From contig NC_083570.1 in NCBI RefSeq assembly GCF_027579695.1, forward strand, positions 8,976,793 to 9,040,792: a stretch of 64,000 nt of DNA, in the 5' to 3' direction. This document shows positions 56,031 through 64,000 of this stretch, piece after piece (positions within the stretch are counted from its first letter, which is position 1; each line of letters opens with the position of its first letter). The stretch is from Neoarius graeffei (Eukaryota; Chordata; Actinopteri; Siluriformes; Ariidae). A program made the translations under genes and the position numbers. The notes beneath the pieces are model-generated. The model searched no databases. It had not been told where the DNA came from and saw nothing but the letters and a program-made list of their open reading frames with translations.

Positions 56031-56455
56031 TCTCATGAACAGATTGTTGAGATGGAAATGAAGTTGTTAGGTGAATATGTTTGAGATCAGAGATCCTGAG
56101 TCGCCTCAATCAGTCATTAGATGTGTCTTTGAGAAGTAGGAGAACACTGGAGAACCAGGAGGAAACCCACACTGACACGGGTCATTTTTTCTTTGGGTCA
56201 TTTTAACATTGTTAACAGACTGAAATGAATCTCCTGAAAGGCAGAAGAAAGAAATCTGCTAGTTGTGTTAACACAAGACTTGATCTAATCCCAGTCAGTG
56301 CAGGGTTCAAACCCCATCCACCAGAAATATCATTAAAATCAAAGGGAAAGGCAGAGATGAGGCGAGATCATCAACAGGAGATCTATCCAGAATAAACACG
56401 GCTCACAACTGAGGAGATTTACTAACACACTGGAAGGGTTCACAGTAACTTCTTC
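56030..56455. repeat. Segmental duplicate D3
   Basis: Matches 49545-49960 closely. It lies upstream of the copy B start exon, where the 3' flank of the next tandem unit would be expected. The matching B30.2 exon of that next unit is not found, as a Tc1 element and divergent sequence follow. Confidence 0.85.
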
Positions 56456-56534
56456 TTTCTTGTGTTGAAAGGCAGTCAGCATCCTTATTGTTGCATTACT
56501 GCCACCTTCTGGATCAATTCCTTGCACCATTATA

Positions 56535-58179
56535 CAGTGTCTTGCAAAAGTATTCACCCCCTTGGTGTTTGTCCTGTTTTGTCGCATTACAAGCTGGAAT
56601 TAAAATGGATGTTTTGGAGGGTTAGCACCATTTGATTTACAAACCATGCCGACCACTTAAAAGGTGAAAATTGTTGTTTTATTGTGACACAAACAATATT
56701 TAAGATAAAAAAGACAGAAATCTGGAGTGTGCATAAGAATTCACCCCCAAAGTCAATACTTTGTAGAGACACCTTTTGCTGCAATTACAGCTGCAAGTCT
56801 CTTGGGGTATGTCTCTATTAGCTTAGCACATCTAGCTCCTGGGATTTTTGCCCATTCCTCAAGGCAAAACTGCTCCAACTCCTTCAAGTTAGATGGGTTG
56901 CATTGGTGTACAGCAATCTTCAAGTTATGCCACAGATTCTCAATTGGATTGAGGTCTAGGCTTTGATGAGGCCATTCCAAGATATTTAAATGTTTCCCTT
57001 TAAACCACTCCAGTGTAGCTTTAGCAGTATGTTTAGGATCGTTGTCCTGGTGGAATGTGAACTTTTGTCTCAGTCTCAAACCTCTGGCTGACTCAAACAG
57101 GTTTTCCTCCAGAATTGCCCTGTATTTAGTGCCATCCATCTTTCCTTCAGTCTTGACCAGCTTTCCTGTTCCTGCAGATGAAAAAGATCCCCACAGTATG
57201 ATGCTGCCACCACCATGCTTCACTGTAAGAATGGTGTTCTCAGGGTGATGGGTTTGCGCCACACAGGGTGATGGGTTTGTGTTTCCCATGATGGCCAAAA
57301 AGATCAATTTTGGTCTCATCTGACCAGAGAATCTTCTTCCATGTGTTTGGGGAGTCTGCCACATGCTGTTGGGCAAACTCCAAACATGTTTTTTATTATT
57401 TTTTTTTTCTGTAAGTAATGGCTTTTTTTCCTGGCCACTCTTCCATAAAGCCCTGCCCACTCTGTGAAGTGTACGACTTAAAGTGGTTCTATGGACAGAT
57501 ACTCCCATCTCCGCTGTGGATCTTTGCAGCTCCTTCAGTATTATCGTTGGTGTCTTTGTTGCATCTCTGATTAATTTCCTCCTTCCCCGGTCTGTGAGTT
57601 TTGTTGGGTGGGGCCTTCTCTTGTCAGGTTTGTAGTGGTGCCATATTCTTTCCATTTTGCTATAATGAATTTAATGGCATGCCATGGGATATTCAAAATT
57701 TGGGATATTTTTTATAACCCAACCCTGATCTATACTTCTCCATAACTTTGTCTCTGACCTGTTTGGAGGCTCCTTGGTTTTCATGTTGTTTGTTTTGTCA
57801 TGTTACAGAGTCAGGGTCCTTCCAGAATAGGTTGATTTATATAGACACCATGTGACAGATCATGTGACACTGTGATTGCACACAGGTGGCTCTTAATCAA
57901 CTAATTATGTGACTTATGAAGTGAATTGGTTGGACCAGCTCTTATTTAGGGGTTTCATATGAAAGGGGTGAATACATATGCACACTCCAGATTTCTGGGT
58001 TTTTTTCATCTTAATTATTGTATGTGTTACAATAATACAACAATTTTCACCTTTAAAGTGGTCGGCATGTTGTGTAAATCAAATGGTGCTAACCCTCCAA
58101 ACATCCATTTTAATTCCAGCTTGTAAGGCGACAAAACAGGACAAACACCAAGGGGGATGAATACTTTTGCAAGACACTG
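56535..58179 (-). mobile_element. Tc1-like transposon, near full length
   Basis: Long inverted repeats begin CAGTGTCTTGCAAAAGTATT at both ends and extend over 130 bases. TA is present on the left (56533-56534) but not on the right. The transposase on the minus strand is frameshifted. Confidence 0.92.
56753..57655 (-). pseudogene. Tc1 transposase (DD34E), frameshifted
   Basis: The 300-codon frame has the helix-turn-helix end (KLTDRGRRKLIRDATKTPTI; VSVHRTTLSRTLHRVG), a garbled first-catalytic-D region (FSGQMRPKLIFLAIM, where a WSDETKIDLFG-type block is expected, so two compensating frameshifts), then ILTVKHGGGSIILWG, FHQDNDPKHTAKATLEWFK (second D) and NPIENLWHNLK (E), ending KGVSTKY. The N-terminal HTH upstream (57656-57795) contains stops. 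Inactive. Confidence 0.88.
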
Positions 58180-58189
58180 TCCAGCAGCT

Positions 58190-58375
58190 TGCGGACATCC
58201 TGACCTCAGTATTAAAAGCTTCTGTCTGAAAATGAGTTCAGCACAGAAACTTCATCGCTGGGGGAAACTTTATTCTCCTGTTCTCTTATCTTTTATTCTG
58301 CAAAGCTTTGATTGTAATATTTGAATAAAAATCCCAAACTCACAGATAAACCTGGATTTATAAGGTTCTAAAAAA
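58190..58375. repeat. Duplicate of 50600-50790
   Basis: AGCTTGCGGACATCCTGACC and ATGAGTTCAGCACAGAAACT recur from 50.6 kb. It is another in-register piece of the tandem unit starting at 56030. After 58375 the match stops, and 58380-58850 has no recognisable gene. Confidence 0.85.
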
Positions 58376-58967
58376 AGTAAATTTTATTCAATGAAACACA
58401 ACATGCATTTAATACAATTCAATACAACCTCTCTCTCTGTCTCTTTCTCTCTCTCTTTTCTCTCCAAGTCTTCATAATGGATCACCACCAGAACATTAGT
58501 GCATCGATGTTAACTGGACTTCCTGCATGTTTGCACCACCTTGATAACTGAAGCTTGATTGTGCATTTTCTGAATCATTTAATGAAACAATGTCAGCTGT
58601 ATGTAATTCGGCTAAAAAGGAGCAAAAAACAAACAAACAGTGACGAGCCATTTGGGAGCTGAACAAGTCGATTCTGACTGTAAATAGATGTTCAGTCCAC
58701 ATTATGTAGAACATTTTGGAATCATTGTTCAATTCACTGCTTATTCATGCAGTGTGACATCCTCACGATACACAACAAGATCTGTTTTTTGTCTTGTTAA
58801 CTTCAAGAGAGAGAAAAAAGGAGGCTGGTGAGGGAACAACTCACTTATAGCTGCTATAGAGAGCGTGCACGTGATGTCACAAGGTCACGTGATATTTGTT
58901 TATCTGCCATTTTGGACGGCAAGGTCGCGCATAGAACTTAGACGAACCCGTTCTAATTATCAAGTGT

Positions 58968-59166
58968 GTGGGAGTAGATCTTTCGAGACTGGTTATATCT
59001 TGTTCAGCATTTGGTTGTACCAATAGACAGGGCCAAAAGGAGGGCCTGTCATTTTATAGATTCCCCGCAGACGAGGAGAGACACGCAAAATGGGTGTCCG
59101 CTGTGCGAAGTGAAAACTGGAACCCCAGTTCTACCAGCCGAATTTGTAGTGAACACTTCATATCAG
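58968..59166 (+). CDS. THAP zinc-finger exon (transposon-encoded)
   Basis: The frame MGVDLSRLVISCSAFGCTNR, QGQKEGLSFYRFPADEERHA, KWVSAVRSENW, RICSEHFISG has the full THAP C2CH set (C-x4-C, C-x2-H), the invariant W and the FYRFP block, ending at a GTAGGT donor. It is the best-preserved THAP exon of the three. Confidence 0.82.
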
Positions 59167-59446
59167 GTAGGTGTAATCTTCTAATTCAATACTCCTAGTA
59201 CATCTGTTAAGTTGATTTTTGTATTGAATGATAACTGCATACTTAGAAACTAGACAGTCTCTAACGTTTAAAATGGCTATGCCTAGCCCTACTACCCTGG
59301 CCTAGTCTATGACAATGTTTTATCTTTTTGGCTCATATATGCCTTTGAAAGGCCAATCCATAGTAGGGATGGCGAAAACTAAAAAAAATCTTGACCGACC
59401 ACCGAGCCTCATTAGCCGGTTGAAGTAGGTTAACCTTTGAGTTTAA

Positions 59447-59690
59447 ACAGGGATGCAAACGGCGGATGCGCCTTTTGCACGGCTGAATCGCGCAGATCCG
59501 ATTTGGGAGGGGCATTGGAGTGTCTGAATAATTTCATCAAAGTAAATTATATATTAAAATTACTAAATGAGCAAATGCTGTTACAGTCCATGAAACATAG
59601 GAAGTATTAGTATGAGAAGAAGGCAGTTGGTTAGAAAGCTGCGCACATTTGCGCAGCTTCCGTGCAGGCGTGCGCAGCTGTTTTTCAGAC
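59447..59690. repeat. Single-arm copy of the element-2 palindrome
   Basis: GGATGCAAACGGCGGATGCG, GGCATTGGAGTGTCTGA, GTTACAGTCCATGAAACA and GCTGCGCACATTTGCGCAGC follow the same order as the left palindrome arm at 10125-10380. It is shorter, with only a small local hairpin (CTGCGCACATTTGCGCAG). Confidence 0.85.
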
Positions 59691-59821
59691 AAAAACATAC
59701 ATATTTACAACCCTGTCATTATCTGGAACTGAGTTTAGATTACGAACATTCTTAAGATAAAACGTCCTGCATAGTCTCTTTATGATAAACGTCTTAATGC
59801 CACTTACCCGTGAGGTTATCA

Positions 59822-60176
59822 AGTAGACTTCTTTCTTCGGAACCTTCCAGAGGTATAGTTGGGATACCCATCCCGCAGCAAAATATTTATAAGCTTCCAG
59901 GCTCTTGTAAGCTTTGAGGGCTTTGCCAGTGTAACACGATTAACGAGAAAATTGTAAATGTCGTGGTAGGCCAGATCGGGCAAATCGCCAGCTCCGAATT
60001 TCCCTGAACAAGGATTGCGGCAAGTTGTACGGATCTGCAATCCCCAACCTGGAACACTTTTCCACGTAACGCTGCCTCATGTCACCTTCAAGATGCTGAA
60101 CAAACTTAGACAAGTAATCGTGCGATGTAGATGGGGTATTTTCCAAATTTTCTTGGGGATTACTCCCTGGATCCAT
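59822..60176 (-). pseudogene. Transposon exon with RYVEKC..LGIADPYNLP motif, frameshifted
   Basis: From a Met at 60174-60176: MDPGSNPQENLENTPSTSHD, YLSKFVQHLEGDMRQRYVEK, CSRLGIADPYNLPQSLFREI. After a frame change: GAGDLPDLAYHDIYNFLVNR, then SKLTRAWKLINILLRDGYPN. This is the longest version of the second-exon family. By memory it resembles the start of the nuclease-type accessory protein of ISL2EU-like transposons. Confidence 0.55.
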
Positions 60177-60378
60177 TACGCTCGCGCAAGGTAAACTATC
60201 CTGATGCCGTCCAATGTGGCGGAGTGGGCGGAGTACACACGTGCGGGTCACGTGACTGCACATCCTCTATAACGATAGTGACGACAGGCTCTAACTCGTT
60301 TCATGGACGTTCCACAGCATTAAATGTAGATATAAATGGATAAAGAGTATGATGTGTCATTTTGTACACTGAAAAATA

Positions 60379-60960
60379 CAACGGCAATTCTAAAAAAGTT
60401 GGGACGCTGTGTAAACTGGAAATAAAAAGAGAATGCGATAATTTGCAAATCATGGAAACCGATATTTCATTGAAAATAGTACAAAGACAACATTTCAAAT
60501 GTTGAAACTGAGAAATTTTATTGTTTTTTGAAAAATATACACTCATTTTGAATTTGATGTCAGCAAAATGGTTCAAGAAAGTTCAAGAAAGAACGGGGTG
60601 TGTTTACTACTGTGTTGCATCACCTCTACTTTTAACAATTCTCTGTTAACATTTGGGAACTGAGGAGACCAATTGCTGTAGTTTTGAAAGAGAAATGTTG
60701 TCCCATTCTTGCCTGATATACACTTTCAGCTGCTCAAAAGTTTGCGCTCTCCTTTGTCATATTTTGTGCTTCATAATGCACCAAATGTTTTCAATGGGAG
60801 ACAGGTCTGGACTGCAGCAGGTCAGTTTAGCACCCAGACACTTTTACTACAGAGCCATGCAGTTTTAATATGCGCAGAAAGCGGTTTGGCGTTGTCTCGC
60901 TGAAAGAAGGAAGGCCTTCCCTGAAAAAGATTTTGTCTGGATGGCAGCATATTGCTCTGA
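60379..60960 (-). mobile_element. IS3EU/mariner-like element fragment
   Basis: Starts CAACGGCAATTCTAAAAAAG TTGGGACGC, the same terminus as at 38550 but opposite orientation, followed by GCAAATCATGGAAACC and AAATTTTATTG blocks shared with 38370-38530. Transposase debris only. Confidence 0.6.
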
Positions 60961-61069
60961 AATGTGTTTATAGAGGAGTTTTCGCATGGGCCGAAAATCT
61001 GGAAACCCATCGAGTTGATTTTTCATGGGCACACAGGGATCCCAGCCGTGTTCGTCCAAAATAAGTAAA

Positions 61070-61290
61070 CAAATTTTATATATGTGCAAATACAGTGAAG
61101 GAACAGTAATGGTATGAGTGTCAAATTAATGAAAATTATTTAACATGAGAACAAACGAAGAAGACATTTTAACATTTTGAGTCATATGATTAGCACTGTA
61201 GTGCTGCCTGTTTTTAGTCTACAATGCTCGTTGTCAAATCTCACATCAGTCAATATAAATCTTTTTTTTGTTAGAAAATCAGTAAAAATA
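61070..61290. other. AT-rich spacer, no gene
   Basis: No coding or repeat structure recognised. Confidence 0.4.
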
Positions 61291-61295
61291 ACATA

Positions 61296-62252
61296 CAGTG
61301 GTGCTTGAAAGTTTGTGAACCCTTTAGAATTTTCTATATTTCTGCATAAATATGACTGAAAACATCATCAGATTTTCACACAAGTCCTAAAAGTAGATAA
61401 AGAGAACCCAGTCAAACAATGAGGCAAAAATATTATACTTGGTCATTTATGTATTGAGGAAAATGATCCAATATTACATATCTGTGAGTGGCAAAAGTAT
61501 GTGAACCTTTGCTTTCAGTATCTGGTGTGACCCCCTTGTGCAGCAATAACTGCAACTAAACGTTTCCGGTAACTGTTGATCAGTCCTGCACACCGGCTTG
61601 GAGGAATTTTAGCCCGTTCCTCCGTACAGAACAGCTTCAACTCTGGGATGTTGGTGGGTTTCCTCACATGAACTGCTCGCTTCAGGTCCTTCCACAATAT
61701 TTCGATTGGATTAAGGTCAGGACTTTGACTTGGCCATTCCAAAACATTAACTTTATTCTTCTTTAACCATTCTTTGGTAGAACGACTTATGTGCTTAGGG
61801 TCGTTGTCTTGCTGCATGACCCACCTTCTTTTGAGATTCAGTTCATGGACAGATGTCCTGACATTTTCCTTTAGAATTTGCTGGTATAATTCAGAATTCA
61901 TTGTTCCATCAATGATGGCAAGCCGTCGTGGCCCAGATGCAGCAAAACAGCCCCAAACCATGATACTACCACCATCATGTTTCACAGATGGGATAAGGTT
62001 CTTATGCTGGAATGCAGTGTTTTCCTTTCTCCAAACATAACGCTTCTCATTTAAACCAAAAAGTTCTATTTTGGTCTCATCTGTCCACAAAACATATTTC
62101 CAATAGCCTTCTGGCTTGTCCACGTGATCTTTAGCAAACTGCAGACGAGCAGCAATGTTCTTTTTGGAGAGCAGTGACTTTCTCCTTGCAACCTTGCCAT
62201 GCGCACCATTGTTGTTCAGTGTTCTCCTGATGGTGGACTCATGAACATGTAG
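61296..62252 (-). mobile_element. Tc1-like transposon, truncated
   Basis: One terminal repeat (CAGTGGTGCTTGAAAGTTTG) beside TA at 61294-61295 and the C-terminal two-thirds of the transposase. The other end is lost near 62252, where unrelated repeats begin. Same family as the solo end at 31850-32168. Confidence 0.9.
61515..62123 (-). pseudogene. Tc1 transposase catalytic domain, N-terminus missing
   Basis: The open frame of 202 codons includes YVLWTDETKIELFGLNEKRY (first D), GGSIMVWGCFAASGPRRL, WVMQQDNDPKHISRSTKEWL (second D) and PDLNPIEILWKDLKRAVHV (E, 34 residues on), ending VIAAQGGHTRY. The catalytic triad is intact. The DNA-binding half is missing, with only a partial frame up to 62250, so it is a dead copy. 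Confidence 0.85.
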
Positions 62253-62269
62253 GTGTATTATGTTTATGT

Positions 62270-62465
62270 GTATGTAGATTGGTGTTAAGTGATCAATCTT
62301 TAATAATTAAATTGAATCAATCCCATTGAATCATTTAATTTGAATCATTTGAATTTAATCATACCATTGAATCAGTCTCATTGAATCAGTCTCATTGAAT
62401 TGTTTAAATTGAATTGTTTAAATTGAATTATTTAAATTGAATCATTTAGTGAATCATACCATTAT
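62270..62465. repeat. Irregular tandem ATTGAATCA / ATTGAATTGTTTAA repeat
   Basis: About 15 imperfect repeats of ATTGAATCATTTAA, TTGAATCAGTCTC and AATTGTTTAAATTG. AT-rich, non-coding. Confidence 0.85.
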
Positions 62466-62659
62466 CGGGTATATTCAGAATTATTATGGTCACTTACCAA
62501 GCTGCAGCTAATAGTATTCATATACACCTTAAGAGTTCTTTTGAGATATGGGCGACTTCAAGAAGTATCGGAACAGCAGACAAACACACACAGTTTCAAT
62601 AATAATGGAATTTATTATAACAAAGATAAAAATTGAATAGCAGCAGATGAAATCTTCTG

Positions 62660-62665
62660 TAAACA

Positions 62666-62697
<32 letters not shown>

Positions 62698-63180
62698 GTG
62701 TAGACAAAAGATTAGCTTTGTAGGCTAATTAGACAAAGGAAAGCTAGCTAGCATGTGTTTGTGTGTAAACAAATGATTAGCTTTGTGTGCTAACTAGACA
62801 AAGGAAGGCTAGCTAACATGTGCTTTTGAGGCCCAGTAGCCACGTGGTGCTTTTGAGGCCTAGTAGCCACGTGGTTGTGTGTGAGCGTGTGTGTATGTGT
62901 GATAACAAAATTAAATGTTAACAATTAAAATGCATTCAAATGGTCATCCGTGATATATGTAGATTTGAATGTGGGCACGGGAGAGTGCGCTATAAAGGTT
63001 GAATTGAATCAGGACTTAGAATATTATCTAAAGTTGAGACAAAAGACCTCGTGATAAAGAACAAGGGGGTTACCACGTGTCTCCTTACAGAACAAAGAGA
63101 GTTAGCTCTGGTTTGCTAGCTAAAGCATTTGTGAGGCCTAGTGTGTGTGACCACGTGGTGCATCCTGGTCCCTGGAGAAA
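62660..63180. repeat. (GT)n and short tandem duplications
   Basis: A GT microsatellite (62666-62702) is followed by two copies of a 65-75 base unit (GATTAGCTTTGTRKGCTAA, GACAAAGGAARGCTAGCTA) and two of a 27-base unit (TGCTTTTGAGGCCCAGTAGC, CACGTGG). GTGACCACGTGGTG recurs at 63149. No gene. Confidence 0.8.
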
Positions 63181-64000
63181 AAAAGGGTTTCCCTAGACAG
63201 CTAACCCACTAGCTTTATAGTATTATTCAATTTACTGAAATCTTAATGAGGTCAAAATATGGGTAAATAATGAAATTAAAATGTTAGGAAGAAAGAGAGG
63301 GCATGCAAAACCTATCTATTAAACAATTGAGACCAAAAAGAGAACAAATTATAGAAAACCAAAATCAGTGTGCACACTTAAACAATCCCTGAGTGTAAAT
63401 TCACACTAAGTAAACAAACTAATTCCTAAGACTAGTCTTCTTGCCCAAACACCAGTCTTACTTCAAAAATCTCGCCTTTTTGTAGAAAGCAGAGAATCCT
63501 GGGAGAGGGTAAGTTCACAGGAGCTCGGAAAAACTTCTGTGGGAAACAGAGGATCCTTGAAGAGGCTTCGTAGCTCGTGGGAAGGAAAACTCTGATCAAA
63601 CAACGTGCACTAGTTAGAAGGGTCCAGCCGCTTCTTAACTACAAATTAAACTGCCTTGGGCTGCAGTTTCGTACGTACTCATAAGGAATAACTGAAAAAC
63701 GGTTATAACTCACTTGAGTTAAAGATCGCGTGTTTCCGGAGTCTACCGTGATCAAGGGTAAACAAAAAGGAAAACGTGCTGAAATGTAGATCTTGCAAGA
63801 AAGAAGTCATGGTTTCGGACGGTCCGATAGTGAGTGCCTCCTTTTAGGTCTGTTCCGTGTGGTTTCAGCCGCCAAAGAGAAAGATATGGCGGACTTCCAG
63901 GTCCTTTATGGAATCATGGAGGATGTGATGCAAGCAATCCCGCCCAGGCGTGACGTAGGTCAACGCGGAAGTTGGCTGGGAGTTGTAGTTCTTAGACAGT
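63181..64000. other. Right-edge region without recognisable gene
   Basis: No convincing ORF. The GC rises toward the edge, with AAAGATATGGCGGACTTCC and CCCGCCCAGGCGTGACGTAG near 63880-63960, which could be promoter-like or the end of a transposon running out of the window. I cannot tell which. Confidence 0.3.

Larger units (their letters stand above)
58857..60269. mobile_element. TA-flanked TIR element 3 with THAP exon and convergent exon
   Basis: Ends TAGAGAGCGTGCACGTGATG and (complement) TAGAGGATGTGCAGTCACGT are imperfect inverted repeats, with TA on both sides (58855-58856, 60270-60271). CACGTGAT, GATGTCAC and CCATTTTGGACGGC lie near the left end, as in element 1. The body has a plus-strand THAP exon, a block shared with the palindrome arms of element 2 (59447-59690), and a minus-strand exon of the G..DPY family near the right end. 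No transposase. Confidence 0.78.

Overview
The window looks like teleost fish genomic DNA. It has intron-split vertebrate genes, fish-type TRIM (finTRIM-like) genes, many near-identical tRNA-headed SINEs of the V-SINE/DANA-like type, L2-type LINEs, Tc1 transposons, hAT transposons and a Penelope-like element. An otophysan or catfish-like host is possible, but the sequence alone does not settle the species.

Layout. 1-3.5 kb: a Penelope-like element on the minus strand, cut by a 1.28-kb terminal-inverted-repeat element, then another inverted-repeat element. 3.5-24 kb: a finTRIM-like gene (copy A, minus strand). Its RING/B-box exon (23.4-24.0 kb) and coiled-coil exons (3.7-4.7 kb) are about 18.7 kb apart, because a Russian-doll stack of transposons sits in one intron. 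Two further intron insertions (a SINE split by an L2 LINE and by a Harbinger-like MITE) follow. 24.5-33 kb: transposon debris (Tc1/mariner, L1 ORF1, a THAP-exon element, a 32-bp minisatellite). 34.3-39.6 kb: eight consecutive exons of cfap206 on the plus strand, the one clear conserved housekeeping/ciliary gene. Its 5' exons were not found. 41-46.3 kb: finTRIM copy C on the plus strand, degraded and with an L2 in an intron. 46.5-48.5 kb: another non-LTR retrotransposon. 49-56.5 kb: finTRIM copy B on the minus strand, complete from RING to B30.2, inside a tandemly duplicated unit of about 6.5 kb. 56.5-62.3 kb: two Tc1 elements, a third THAP element and a further DNA-transposon remnant. 62.3-64 kb: repeats with no recognisable gene.

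The host-gene story is a small finTRIM cluster (innate-immune E3 ligase-like proteins) expanded by tandem and inverted duplication beside cfap206. The mobile-element story is richer. Nested hAT insertions can be ordered because three 8-bp target duplications and a paralogous empty site survive. A set of TA-flanked elements of 1.3-1.8 kb shares a layout: a THAP zinc-finger exon reading in from one end, a second conserved exon (RY..K[LC]...G..DPY motif) reading in from the other, and a palindromic or hairpin centre. This last set is the most likely under-described system in the window.
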